A DNA stretch of 64,000 nucleotides from Saxidomus purpurata (GCA_022818135.1 JAFMSR010000031.1:558001-622000), one strand, 5' to 3'. Positions 34,653 to 45,615 are shown, counted from the stretch's first letter. Made by a program: numbers and translations. Notes: generated by a model not told the origin, from the sequence alone.

Positions 34653-36000
34653 CTAGAGAGACAGGAAATTCATGCAAACAATCTCCATGGGATAGCTAGA
34701 GTGCACTGGAATTAACTTGGCTGTAGTCTTATCCAAAGTCTTACGGTGAATGCATCTACGACAGTTTCTAACTCGGTGCTCCACAGATTGCTCTAACTGT
34801 GGCCAAAAGAAACGAGACCTGACCAAAGCAGTGGTACGGATAGAACCTTGATGACCTGCATGATCATGTAAACCTTCAAAAACAATATCAACAAGATGGT
34901 CGGGCAGGACAATCTGGTTAACAGGGTAGCCATTACAAGATCCTCGTCTGTACAGGACATAATCTTTCAGATACATGTTATTCCACTCTTTCAGGTAACT
35001 TCGGACTAATGGAGTCTCATGAGCTTTCTGGCGATCTGTGAGTTTGTGCCCGGATTCAAGGAGTTGTATGACTCGAGACAAAGCAGGATCAATGGCTTGC
35101 TCCTGTTTCCAATCAATTCCGGCTAAATTACTTCCAGCTGTAACTTCATCCCTAGGGTTATCAGAGAGAACCTGCTGACTGAGAGACACACACTCAACTG
35201 CTGCAGGTTGTTCTGGACAACCAGAATGTGCAAGCAGCAAAGCTTTAATAGCATCAGAAAGAATGACACAGGAATCAGAACCTGGAGGAAGTCTTGAAAG
35301 AGTATCAGCGTCAACATTCTCTTTACCTGAACGATAGTGCAGTTTGATGTCATAGACCGACAAAGAGGCAAGCCATCTGTGACTTGTGGCATCGAGTTTG
35401 GCTGAAGAAAATACGTGTGTAAGTGGGTTATTGTCAGTACGAACTTCCACTGAATTGCCGTAAAGATAGTCGTGGAATTTATCGCAGATGGCCCACTTAA
35501 GTGCCAAGAACTCGAGTTTATGAGCCGGGTAATGTCGCTCGCTTGCTCTCAACCCTCTACTAGCATATGACACAACATGCTCCTTTCCATCAGAGTCAGC
35601 TTGGTAAAGAACTGCACCAAGGCCATACGAACTGGCATCTACATTAAGAATGAAAGGTTTAGTATAGTCTGCATAGGAGAGTACAGGAGGAGAAGTCAAC
35701 CTATCAATCAATGTCTCAAAGGCACTCTGCTGCTCTGAGCTCCAGCAGAAAGGAACTTTCGCCTTGGACTTCCTTGATGGTTTGTTAGTGGGGATACCTG
35801 ATAGAAGGTCATTCAGAGGCTTGGCAATCTGAGCATAGTCCTTTATAAATCGTCGGTAATATCCGGCAAAACCCAGAAAACTGCGAAGTTCCTTGATATT
35901 AGTGGGGACCGGGTATTCTTTGAGAACCTTAACTTTCTCAGGGTCAGTTTCCACACCTTGTGAACTGAATATGGCCGAGATATTGAACCTGGTCTCTGAA
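34653..36000 (-). pseudogene. Element B RT end, RNase H and integrase zinc-binding domain
   Basis: A 451-codon frame. Residues 17-60 (SQGVETDPEKV...LRSFLGFAGYYRRFI) are the end of RT. RNase H follows, with catalytic residues visible in LNVDASSYGLG (Asp 124), HKLEFLALKWA (Glu 166), VRTDNNPL (Asp 192) and NVDADTLSRL. The integrase HHCC domain (HDHAGHQGS...RNCRRC) lies near residues 380-425. The segment ends EIVCMNFLSL, where Asn 447 replaces the expected first catalytic Asp (element C has CMDFLSLE), then TAG. RNase H itself looks intact. A one-base frameshift near 35995 separates it from the RT palm at 35944-36201. Confidence 0.9.
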
Positions 36001-36201
36001 AAACTCACATTTACATCCTTTCAACTTTAGGTTGTACTGCTCAATACGCTGGAAAACGGCCTCAAGACGCCTAAAGTGTGAATCGATGGAGTCAGAGAAG
36101 ACTATTACATCATCAAGATAGATCAAGCACTCTTTCAGATGTAACTCTCCCATACAACGTTCCATCAGGCGCTGAAACGTTGCAGGGGCATTGGTGAGCC
36201 C
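35944..36201 (-). pseudogene. Element B RT palm with YLDD motif
   Basis: Encodes MERCMGELHLKECLIYLDDV, with the catalytic YLDD box, and then the palm/thumb (HFRRLEAVFQRIEQYNLKLK, YLGH). It is cut off upstream by the tail insertion at 36202-36283 and shifts frame near 35995 before the next segment. Confidence 0.88.
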
Positions 36202-36283
36202 AAAAAAACAAAAATAATATCAAACAGGGAATGCCACGTACCAAAAACGCAGCCTCCCCAAAACGAGCCCCACAGCACCCAGA
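36202..36283 (-). mobile_element. 82-bp Penelope-like tail inserted in RT
   Basis: Reverse complement of the last 80 or so bases of the tail at 45353-45615 (aaaacaaaaataatatcaaac ... cccacagcacccag). It separates the RT codons for ECNRMA from GLTNAPATFQ. Fusing tail translation (GARFGEAAFLVRG) to RT in the open frame is an artefact. Confidence 0.85.
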
Positions 36284-37624
36284 AGCCATACGGTTACATT
36301 CGTAGAACCCGAGTGGACCAACGCTAAAGGCGGTCTTCTGCTTGTCTTCTTCTTTGACTGGCACTTGCCAGTAGCCGGACCGTAAATCGAGCTTAGAAAA
36401 GAATTTAGAACCGACTAAAGAATCGATTGTCTCATCAATACGCGGAAGTGCATAGGCGTCCTTGATTGTGCGGTTATTCAACTTCCGGAAATCAATACAA
36501 AACCTTAAAGAGCCATCCTTCTTGCGTACCAACACAATATTTGAAGAAAATGGACTTTTAGAATCACGGATAGCACCAGCATTGATCATATCTTTCAGAT
36601 GTTCCCTTACTTCTTCAAACATACCGGGAGGGATCCGTCTGTATGGTTCCTTGAAGGGAGAAGGATCAGACAACTTGATGTCATGCTCTATTAAGTTTGT
36701 CAAACCAAGATCAGTAGGACCCGATGAGAAAATATGCTTCCAGCTACTGAGAAAAGAGTGGACTTTGGACTGTTGTTCGGGAGACAAAGTGTCTGATAGA
36801 ACAAAAATACCAAGTTCTTCTAAAGATTTGTCAGAATTGTGAGATTTATCAACAACAGTCTCAGAAGGATCAATACTTCTTACTACAGAAACATCCTGAA
36901 GATTACAAAGAGTAGTTCTTGGATATATCCTGATGGAATGAGCCGTAATGTTACAAACCCGAACAGGAATTCTACAGAAGGAACTACCTGGTTGCAACTT
37001 TACTAGTCTAGGACAAACATTTAACATCAAAGTATCACTAGGCTCAGTAACACCTGCTGTCATGTTGGCTAAATTCCTTGCCTTGCCTGCCAAAGTTACA
37101 GATTCATTCGGCCTCACAATAACTGTACGCTGATGGAGAAGGGTCGCTGGTGTGGTATGCACTCCGGTTAGGGAAGTAAGTGTGTCTGCAAGATGAGGTG
37201 ACAATCCTTCTGTGCCAGATGATTTTAGAAAGTTGAGTATGTTAGTGCCAATAATCAAAGGGACCGTTTCAGAATAATCAGTGTCAGGTACAATAAGTAT
37301 GGGGACTGGTGTAGGAACTGCGGATGAAGAAAAAGAAACTTCAAGAACAGAGTATCCCATATATGGAACTTGTGAACCACCTGCACCAGTAATGTTCAAG
37401 CTAAAGTCTGACAACTGCCTTAAATCTGGCTGAGGATCCAAGGATCTAAAGAAAGATTCAGCTATAGTTGAAATCATAGACCCAGAGTCTATCAGGCCTT
37501 TGCTTAAAGTACCATTCACGAAGACCTCGGTGTCATTAGAAGAACCAATCAGAGGACAAGAAGATTTTGGGCTGACTGTGTGATCTTGACCTACCATCTG
37601 CCCTACGATGGAGGTCGATCTAAG
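36284..37624 (-). pseudogene. Element B protease and N-terminal reverse transcriptase
   Basis: Pol frame entered by -1 frameshift at 37624 (first codons after the slip: LRSTSIVGQ). From the first Met (37597) the frame runs 494 codons, but only the first 438 or so are pol. A retropepsin-type aspartic protease has its catalytic triad in LIDSGSMIST (Asp 37-Ser-Gly). A linker to about residue 310 follows. RT then begins with PYRRIPPGMFEEVREHLKDM (319-338), LVRKKDGSLRFCIDFRKLN (356-373), motif A KLDLRSGYWQVPV (402-414; Asp 404) and FSVGPLGFYECNRM (424-437). The protease would mature Gag and Pol; RT copies the RNA. The tail insertion breaks RT before YLDD. Confidence 0.9.
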
Positions 37625-37630
37625 TTTAAA
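37588..37630 (-). promoter_or_regulatory. Programmed -1 frameshift signal at the gag-pol junction (element B)
   Basis: The heptamer TTTAAAC (37630-37624) lies in the gag frame as T TTA AAC, which fits X XXY YYZ. Gag stops 19 nt later at TAG (37605-37603). The pol frame is exactly -1 to gag. After a 7-nt spacer a hairpin can form: GACCT (37616-37612) pairs with AGGTC (37592-37588) and CATC (37610-37607) with GATG (37598-37595), leaving an 8-nt loop. The same heptamer in the same frame is found in element C at 63357-63351. Confidence 0.8.
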
Positions 37631-38772
37631 GTAGGTTTATCAGATTTCTGCTTATCTGAACCTTTTGCTCGGTCACTACGTGGAGGGGTATCTCTACCGC
37701 TCCGCCTGGTCTTGTCCATCTTCAATTCTTTCAACTCCTTCTCAAGGTTAACTATCTTGGCATTCATGGTCTCCATCTGCTTGCTCATGATCTGCAACTC
37801 CTTAAGCATCTTATTTTCAACAGAAGAAGCAAACTGCTTAACTTCTGTTGTCTCAGACTTACGGTCAGTCTCAGAAGGCACATTGGATGCTGAAGATTTG
37901 CTCTGCCTCAAATCTTCTTCAATGGCCCTGAGTTCCTTTCTTAAGGTGTTGTAATCTAATACTCTCTCAAATAAGTAACGAGAAGCATTCTTCAAGTCTA
38001 TATCCTTGAGTCCTGACCATAACCTATTCCGCAGCATGTCATTCTTAATATTTCTGTCAACAAGACCAGGCACTCTGCTTAGGAGTCTCTCTAAGCGTAC
38101 GCTGTACTCAGCTACACACTCATCCGGTTTCTGCCGCTCGCTATAAAACTCCTCCTTAAGCCTTTCCGTAGACTGAACATTACCATAAATCCCTTCTAAC
38201 TCTGTTAGTATATCATTAACAGAGGCATACTCTCCCAAGTGTAGTTAGACTTCTCGGGCAGTTCCATTGAGGGACTTTCTGACTGCCTCTCTGATGATAT
38301 GCAATGGGTACATCCCTTCATCAATCAAACACTTGACATCATACTTCCAGACTTCAAACATACTAGTGTTTAACTTTCCATCTCCAGAAAAGGAAGGAAG
38401 CTCTGGTATGCGTGGATGTAAATAGTCCAACCTGCTACTTGCAAAGGAGCTATTAGGAACACTAGGCGGGGAATGCCACCAAGGCGGAGGGAGAGGCGGA
38501 CGAGGCGGAGGAGGAGGCGGAGGAGCAGGCGGAAAAGAAATGGTATCAGATTTGGCTGAAGCAGCCAAGTTATCTGGCGTAAGTTTATCCCTTGCAAATC
38601 TGATGTTGTATTCCCGGATGGGTGTTGGAGTAACATTGAAAGTATTATAAGCTTCAGCAGGGGTGCTAGTCATATCACGGACATGGTACCTGCCCGACTG
38701 CCTTAACTTTGAAGCAAAAAACTCTAAGTCTGCGTCCGAGTACTCTATATCATGTGTTGTACCGTCTGCCAT
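37603..38772 (-). pseudogene. Element B gag with one nonsense codon
   Basis: Starts at ATG 38772 (MADGTTHDIEYSDADLEFF). The open frame extends upstream to 38850, but that part is leader-like. A proline-rich stretch (near 38470-38545) is followed by a capsid-type region (ELPSFSGDGKLNTSMFEVWK, then GEYASVNDILTELEGIYGN, FYSERQKPDECVAEYSVRLE). Next comes a coiled coil (LKELQIMSKQMETMNAKIVN) and a basic C-terminus. A TAA at 38247-38245 interrupts one continuous frame. No CCHC zinc knuckle is visible. Gag would form the particle. The end overlaps the frameshift signal. Confidence 0.85.
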
Positions 38773-40920
38773 GGTTGTTTCGTGTAAAAAAATACACAGA
38801 AGAGACAACAGGATACCAAAAGGTAGGTATTTCTGACTAATGTAACACAATTAAAAACTAGGAATGGTGTTACATATAATTCAGGTTTTATGTAAAGGCC
38901 CTTGCTGTACACCATACAAAGTGCAATATACTCAACTAAGTATAACTGTACACCATACAAAGTAGCGAATACTCAACTAAGTATAACTTGTCACTTCAGT
39001 TATACACCAAATAATATGAAAGAATGAGAGGACAAGTGTAAGTGTAATTTACACAAACTCGAAGTATCTAAACTATCACTACTGTGAAAGGTATTTCAGA
39101 CAAGAAGTCTGAAGAATACACACAGTAACACTAGCCTGTTCAGTATCCCGTAGTATTTTAAATAGAAAATGTGTATATACAACACAACACTATTACCCAT
39201 AAGAGCAAGTGCACACAGCAACTTATTCTCTAGAAGTGTTACTATTAATTTATGATAGCAACACTAGTACACCATAAAATAAAGTGTATTACAATTTATC
39301 AGTTACTTCATGGAAACAATCTGTTTTCAACTAATTGTTTAACTATGATTATCTGGATTTATGTTGGCAGTACTGGTACACCATACATAGGGGTATGCTT
39401 ATGCTTGACTCACAAAGCCTTCAAAAGTAAGCACCTGCTATACCAATTCAGTGATGGCTTAACTGATACACCATACTAAATTTCACAGTACAAAGCCAAA
39501 GTACAAATTATTTTTGCTCTGTGCTTACAATATAAAGATTGCAACCACATGAAAATCTTTCAGTCCAACTGAAATCTTCGTAATGTGATAAGAAAGCAAA
39601 AGAAATATATTCTGCAGCAAATATACCTCAATTGTTTTCTATATTTTCTGAACAAACTCAGAAAATAGCATGAACTCAACACAGTTACACAGTAATAAAA
39701 TTTATTCAAATTCACTTCAACCAATTCAAGTCTTACCACTCTTTACATCTTGGTCTGGAAATTTTATTACGTCCAGACTTCTGTCACTTCAGTGAAAATG
39801 TTTAAAGGGAACAGTTCACTCTATTGCCAGAATGAACATTTCACCTCAAACTAACAAGTAAAGTATTTTTCAATAAAATGCTTTTATTTCCTGGCATCAA
39901 TTTCAAACAAATTGCTTCTGTGAACGCAGAACAAATTTGACTGTGATAACTGGATATAAGTTGTAGCTGACCGTCTCACACCAAAGCAAAATAACTGCAC
40001 CGTACCTGTACCATACCGTCAAAAATCAGACGACCTAACGCCAGTCTGAGCTACTATAAACACCGACTAAAAAAAACTACATACTAGTGCTGTAGAATAG
40101 CTACAAAATATACACTACATGTATCTCTGCCAATGTAACTGCTCCAAGCTGTCCTTTTTTTTTATTTTTAAATAAAGGTTCAATAAAGGTGCCATGATCT
40201 CATACAAGTGCACCAATAAAAATGCCGTTAATAAAGAATATATGTTTGAATAATTGTATTTGCTTGCTGGGGTACAAGCTTGATACTTATAGGGCTATAT
40301 TGGTATTTGGCTATTTATATGATGAAAAGATGAATTTATTAGCTCACCATCACCATGAATATACCCATGCATTCACCAATGAAATGTTATGTACTGCCCA
40401 TGCCAACCACTGTGCTGTAAGGTGCCCACATAATATACCACCAGTTTTAACAACAACCTGAAAAAATGATAAAAGTTAATTTCCAGAATCCAGATTCAAG
40501 TACAAATACAATAATGTCAGTATCACTGAACCTAAACTGTAAACAGTCAATCAGCTGTTAATTACTAAAAAGATGAAGTTTAATGTTTATCACTTTAAAT
40601 TTAAGGTTGAACACTTCACTGTCACTAAGAAATCACTCCACTGTAAAAGTTATATCCTGATAAATTGTGTACACAGAGCTCTGTCAAATCCCAAACTTGC
40701 TGTCAACGATACCGGTAATTCATGTACAATGTTTACACCACGTGATTTACATTCCTAGGAAAGCCGATGTTGTTGCTTTTAATCCGGAAGATATAAATAC
40801 TACCGTCGATTTCATTGGATAAGAACGGAAATCCCTGACGTCATACATACAACAGGTACCACAAAGTTTCGTTCCCAGAAAGTTCGTACCAAAGAAGTCC
40901 CATCAACATAGAACGTAAAA
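38773..40920 (-). other. Element B 5' leader
   Basis: About 2.1 kb between gag and the 5' LTR with no coding features. It contains two copies of a 41-bp repeat starting 'tgtacaccatacaaagt' (38906-38987) and further scattered 'acaccata' motifs (39270, 39379, 39465). A leader this long is unusual, and other insertions may be hidden in it. Confidence 0.6.
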
Positions 40921-40939
40921 ATTCCACACTGGCCACCAA
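40921..40939 (-). promoter_or_regulatory. Primer-binding-like site of element B
   Basis: Immediately inside the 5' LTR the minus strand reads TTGGTGGCCAGTGTGGAAT. A TGG near the LTR edge is expected for pairing with a tRNA CCA end. I cannot assign the tRNA. Confidence 0.5.
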
Positions 40940-41599
40940 TGTCGTAGGTTTACTTTCTGTTCTGTGATGGGGCATGTGTTTACCAGGCCTGCAAAGGCAC
41001 AATTACACAAGGAAATAAATAATTTCTGGTGGAAAAAAGAAAAAGTCAGGCGTAAGCCATATCGACTGTATTCCAAGCGCCCAATGCATGAAAATGCATA
41101 TCGTTACAATATTACAGGCGCGCAATGCTAACAATAGCATTAAACGAAAGCAAATAAGATGAACAAATGAAATGAAACAACTAATTACCTGCAAAGGCAC
41201 AATTACACAAGGAAATAAATAATTTCTGGTGGAAAAAAGAAACAGTCAGGCGTAAAAACAAAAATAATATCAAACAGGGAATGCCACGTACCAAAACCAT
41301 ATCGACTGTATTCCAAGTGCGCATGTGCCGGATGAAAACCCGGGAATGTCAAATTCGTGAAAGAGGCCCGTCATGCAAAATTAGTCGTTAGGTAATGAAA
41401 TGAGATGAATGTTAATGTGGATGAAGAAAAATTAAATGAGTGGAAAATTTATAGGATGTATGGTCTGGTAAAGGGTGTATGGCCTGTAATATTACATATG
41501 CAACAGATATATATACAGGAGACATGGACAGAACATATACTTAGGAACAAGGACATATAACATATAAACAAAATTAATGTGGTGTTCAACCTCGTGACA
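40940..41599 (-). repeat. 5' LTR of element B
   Basis: 660 bp, the same TG...CA ends as the 3' LTR, followed by the CGAG target duplication at 41600-41603. It is longer than the 3' LTR because of a roughly 42-bp tail insertion (41255-41296), a 6-bp 'gacatg' duplication and other small changes. It should hold the promoter. No TATA box was assigned. Confidence 0.9.
41255..41296 (-). mobile_element. Tiny (~42 bp) Penelope-like tail inserted in the 5' LTR
   Basis: The other LTR reads 'caggcgtaagccatatcgac'. Here 'aaaacaaaaataatatcaaac' plus 'agggaatgccacgtacca' is inserted after 'caggcgta'. It is only the extreme 3' terminus of the family, which shows that insertions can be truncated to tens of bases. 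Confidence 0.8.
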
Positions 41600-41603
41600 C
41601 GAG

Positions 41604-42966
41604 CTTCATAAAATTCAAAGTGCTTAAAATCTCCAGATTATATATTTTTATAAAATCGAAAGTGTTAAGACCAATGAATTACGATATTTAAATGATTTTA
41701 TTTTCAGTCATAAATAGCTATGACATTTGTCTTTGTTTTACAAAATAACCTTCAATGCATTTCCGGGTGCGGTTCTATTTTACGAAACCTGCAGTCGAAA
41801 TTTGATTACGGAAATTGCCGATTAACTATAACAATTAACACCTGTTGAAATACTGAGTTAATAACAGGATTTTTAAACAGCAAATTTCACATATACTTTT
41901 AACATCGCCCATGAATACTTTCGGCCCGCGAATAAGCCGTCAGAATTCCGCACAATAAGCACTTTACGGAAGCTGCAAAAGATGGTGGAAGAAATAATTC
42001 TCGACGTTTAAAAAAATACCAGAACTGGTATTATCTGGTTGTTTGTTCCGTGGTACAAATAAAAACACTGCTTCATGGTCGCAGTTTTTATTATAATTGC
42101 TTCTGTACTCGTTACATTGGCTTTCATGAAACCTCGGTCTGCGGGACATGGCATGGATTAGGAACTGATACCGACCATGTTTATATGTAGGAAGCAAGCA
42201 ATTTCTGTGTATGGACTTTTTCTGTCTAGCACTGGTCCTATCAAGGAAGTATGGTTAGATTTATAAACCGCTTGCAGTAAATAGCTAAAATCACTACAAG
42301 CTGATTGTTTACTAAGGACTAAGAATTTAAACAAAAGCAACACAGATAGACAGAGAGTTAATTCATACTGACAGGAAAGCACTCCTCAGACAGCACTAAA
42401 AGCTGGGCATGCTCAATGAAGTCTAAAACGTTTCAGGCATCTGAATTCGCTAGTGGATATATTTTTACCTCTTTTACGGATCAAATGAACTCATTGGTAA
42501 TATTTGTCATTAGTGTTCATGTTTTCCCTACAATTTATCGACTAACTTGGTCTGAAATTAATGTGAAACCATTTGTTTTTAAAGTTTTCATCTTGTGCGT
42601 GCGAGTAATGTTGGCTGATGACAAAAATTCATAATCGTTGGGCGAATTAATTACATGTAGCAACAGCGATTATAATGATCCATTAATGAAAAAACCCATG
42701 TTTATTCCCATGGTACCGGTGACTTGTATAATACAACACTCGTGACATTTTAAAAGAAAACGTTTTACAAATGCCATATACGTATCCCGTTTCCTACGAT
42801 AGCTGTTTCATAATGTAGTATATTCCAGTCAGTGAAGGAAATGTAAATATTAAAAAAATCTATTTCAAATGGTTTACAAATGTAGTGAAATTTTAATTTT
42901 ATTTCTGTACACAAAACATGAAACTCGCAGACTGATTTTATCTTTATTTTCGTCTCACTGAATCAA
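41604..42966. other. No recognisable gene
   Basis: Flank between element B and the Penelope-like element. Open frames at 41964-42197, 42158-42382 and 42416-42634 show no domain. Confidence 0.45.
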
Positions 42967-42973
42967 ATGAAAA

Positions 42974-44970
42974 GTGGCTTTCCGAAACTCCGAAGTTCCT
43001 ATTATCTGTTATAAATATAAAACACCTGTTAGAAATGTTATATTCAATTACAATAAAATTGTTTCCGACCTAGATGTTCAAACAAATACCCCTTCTTACT
43101 GCGAATGTAAAAACTCGAAATTTTGCTATTCAGATGCCGGTCATGTCATCACTGGTAATTTTGATATTATTAAAGACAAGCGTATTCGTAATTTATTCTT
43201 TAAAGGACCAAAATACAGAATTCCTTCTACTATTGATTTTCATGCTTGTCGTGGTCATATTGCGGAATCCATCGAAACTTTTTGTGTTAAATGGTGTCGT
43301 CGTGAGAATGCTGATCCAAATGCATTAACGTCTTGGAAACGAAGTATTTTTAACATTGTCGATTCTCGTATAAAATTTTACTAAACAAATGAACACCTAC
43401 TTCCATCAAAACCCAAGTTTACTTTAAGACATCTGAAAAAGGAAATCCAAGAATTTCATTCTAAGTATGTCTTAATTCCAGCAGACAAGGCGACCAACAA
43501 TATTATCATCATTTGACGCCTACATTATATTAATGTTTTACAAAGCGAACTAAATAGCACTAAAGCTTATATATTGAGTCCTTCCGTTGAACAAAATGTG
43601 GTCACTGATCACATCAGTGAAGTTTCTAATTTGAAAGTTCGTATAGATGATCAACATATTAAACTTCCTACTATGTACTGGATTCCTAAATTACATAAAC
43701 AACCATATAAAGCTCGTTTCATCGCTAATTCAAGCTCTTGTACCACTACAAATATTTCAAAACTATTAACATCTTGCCTAACTGCTATAAAAGCCCACGT
43801 GAAAAGATATTGTGATAAAGTATACGAAAACTCTGGTAAACATTTATTTTGGTCGATCAAAAATTCTGGCGAAATCCTGGATAAGTTTAAAGTTAATAAT
43901 TACAAAGTAACTTCAGTCAGTACATACGATTTTTCTACTCTGTATACCACTTTACCACATAATTTGATAAATGACAAGCTAACTGCCCTAATTCAAAAGA
44001 CTTTTGCCAGGGAGAATGCTACATTTCTCGCCTGCAATTTCGATAAAGCTTTTTTTACTAGCTGTATTGTTAAACATTATACTATGTGGACCTGTGACGA
44101 AGTTTGTAAAGCCCTTTCCCTTTTATTGAACAACATTTATATAAGGTTTGGGAATGCAGTTTTCAGACAAGTAATCGGTATTCCCATGGGAACAAATTGT
44201 GCACCCCTTGTCGCAGATTTGTTTTTATATTGTTATGAAAGAGACTTTATGTTGAGCCTTTCTCCAGATACGCAGGCAGACATTATCACTGCTTTTAATA
44301 ATACATCACGCTATCTGGATGATATTCTTAATATGGATAACCCGTTTTTGGTCAATTGGTGGACACTATTTATCCCCTGGAACTCCAGTTAATTAAAACT
44401 AACAATTTGGATACTGGTGCTTCATTTTTAGATTTACATCTCTCTATTTATAATAATATTATACATACCAAAATTTATGACAAGAGGGATGATTTTAATT
44501 TTAGTATTGTAAATATCCCACATTTGGATGGGGATGTACCTCATGCTACATCTTATGGGGTATACATTTCTCAGTTAATTCGGTTTGCCAGAGCGTGTAG
44601 TCATGTTGAGGATTTCAATGAACGAAATCAATATATTACAAATAAACTTCTTCGACAGGGCTACCGTTATTACAAATTGCTTAAATATTTTGCTAAATTT
44701 TACTATCGTAATTCTGATTTGGTTTTAAAATTCATTAGTAATCTAAAGACTCTTCTGCGAGAAGGTATTTCAAAACCCGATTTTTATGGGGATGTGGTTT
44801 ACAAACTTCGTAAGATTTTGGGTCATGGCAATTTTCCAACTGTATTTGCTAAAACTATAAAACGTTTTGTTAAAAGAGGTTACGACCCTACTGTTTTGAG
44901 ACACACCGCATGTTTGGTGTTCAACCCGTTTACAGTTGGACGCTATGCTTCCCTCTTTGATTGTGTCTGA
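42974..44970 (+). pseudogene. Penelope-like reverse transcriptase with N-terminal Cys/His domain
   Basis: The N-terminal piece has a conserved CECKNSKFCYSDAGHVITGN motif and KGPKYRIPS, then CRGH and a WCRREN helix. Two in-frame stops (TAA 43382-43384 and TGA at about 43515, in place of a sense codon) precede the RT. RT shows YWIPKLHKQPYKARFIANSS, the YDFSTLYTTLPH motif A, IGIPMGTNCAPLVADLFLY motif B and the catalytic YLDD. A frameshift near 44345-44355 leads into the C-terminal part (SFLDLHLSIYNN, KIYDKRDDFNF, YGVYISQLIRFARAC). Initiator codons in the individual pieces are not real starts. The element would copy its RNA by target-primed synthesis. This copy is dead. Confidence 0.8.
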
Positions 44971-45352
44971 CGGAAGAGGGGGAGGACTCTGTGATGGGCA
45001 GTTTTTAAATCCCACTGGGACGAAACTGTTTTGATTTCTGTCCTCTGGCCTGTTTCGTCGGGCCCTTAAGACTGTTTCTCTTGGTGCTCTGCCTTCTGCA
45101 AAGGCATTGAGCACATACGTTTTTTGGTTCTCAAGGTTTGCTTTTTATATATTTATACACGAGCATTTCTGTGTTTTACATACCATGCCTTTTGTTTCCA
45201 TTGCGTGTGTTAGAGATTCACCTAGCAGGGATTACTTTTATTTACACTGTCCTGTGACTTTGGAACATGGTGGGGGTAAGAGTGAGGTTGGGTGCGCACC
45301 ATAAACCGGTTTAAGCTCCCCAGTGGTGTTTTTGCCACTGACCGTTCCAAGG

Positions 45353-45475
45353 CGGTGCCCCACTGTGTTCCTTTAATTGTTCGTTTTGTCCTCGTGTGTT
45401 TGCTTTGTATGCTAGTGTGTGTTGGTAGTGTATGTTTGTGTGTGTACATGATTGTGTGTGTGTGTTGTGTGTGTG

Positions 45476-45507
<32 letters not shown>

Positions 45508-45615
45508 TGTGTGTTGGTGGTGGTGTGCACTTCTGGGTGCTGTGGGGCTCGTTTTGGGGAGGCTGCGTTTTTGGTACGTGGCATTCCCTGTTTGATATTA
45601 TTTTTGTTTTTAGTT
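45353..45615 (+). repeat. Reference copy of the Penelope-like 3' tail
   Basis: Starts 'ggtgccccactgtgttcc', contains TG and (GTGC)n microsatellites (45430-45510), and ends 'tggggaggctgcgtttttgg', 'tacgtggcattccctgtttg', 'atattatttttgttttt'. All or part of it recurs at 16249, 19447, 36202, 41255 and 49622, plus duplicates in copy B. It lies about 380 bp after the RT stop with no other ORF between, so I infer it is the 3' end of this element. Confidence 0.75.

Larger units (their letters stand above)
28353..41599 (-). mobile_element. Ty3/gypsy LTR retrotransposon, element B (complete, inactivated)
   Basis: LTRs at 28353-28958 (3') and 40940-41599 (5') both have TG...CA ends and are flanked by a 4-bp duplication, CGAG, at 28349-28352 and 41600-41603. 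Between them on the minus strand lie a primer-binding-like site, a 2.1-kb leader, gag, protease, RT, RNase H, integrase and a polypurine tract. This is the Ty3 order, and no env is seen. Inserted DNA (3.5-kb composite repeat, three Penelope-like tails) inflates it to 13.2 kb; without these it would be about 9.2 kb. Gag nonsense, RT interruption, a frameshift, an integrase Asp-to-Asn change and LTR divergence show it is dead and not recent. Confidence 0.92.
42967..45615 (+). mobile_element. Penelope-like retroelement, decayed
   Basis: One RT-containing polypeptide read in three pieces (42974-43384, 43574-44392, 44356-44970), followed by a 3' region that ends in the tail at 45353-45615. The order and motifs fit a family common in invertebrate genomes that I associate with Penelope-like elements, possibly the Naiad group; the subgroup is a guess. 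No GIY-YIG endonuclease is visible on either side. The 5' boundary is not defined. Confidence 0.72.
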
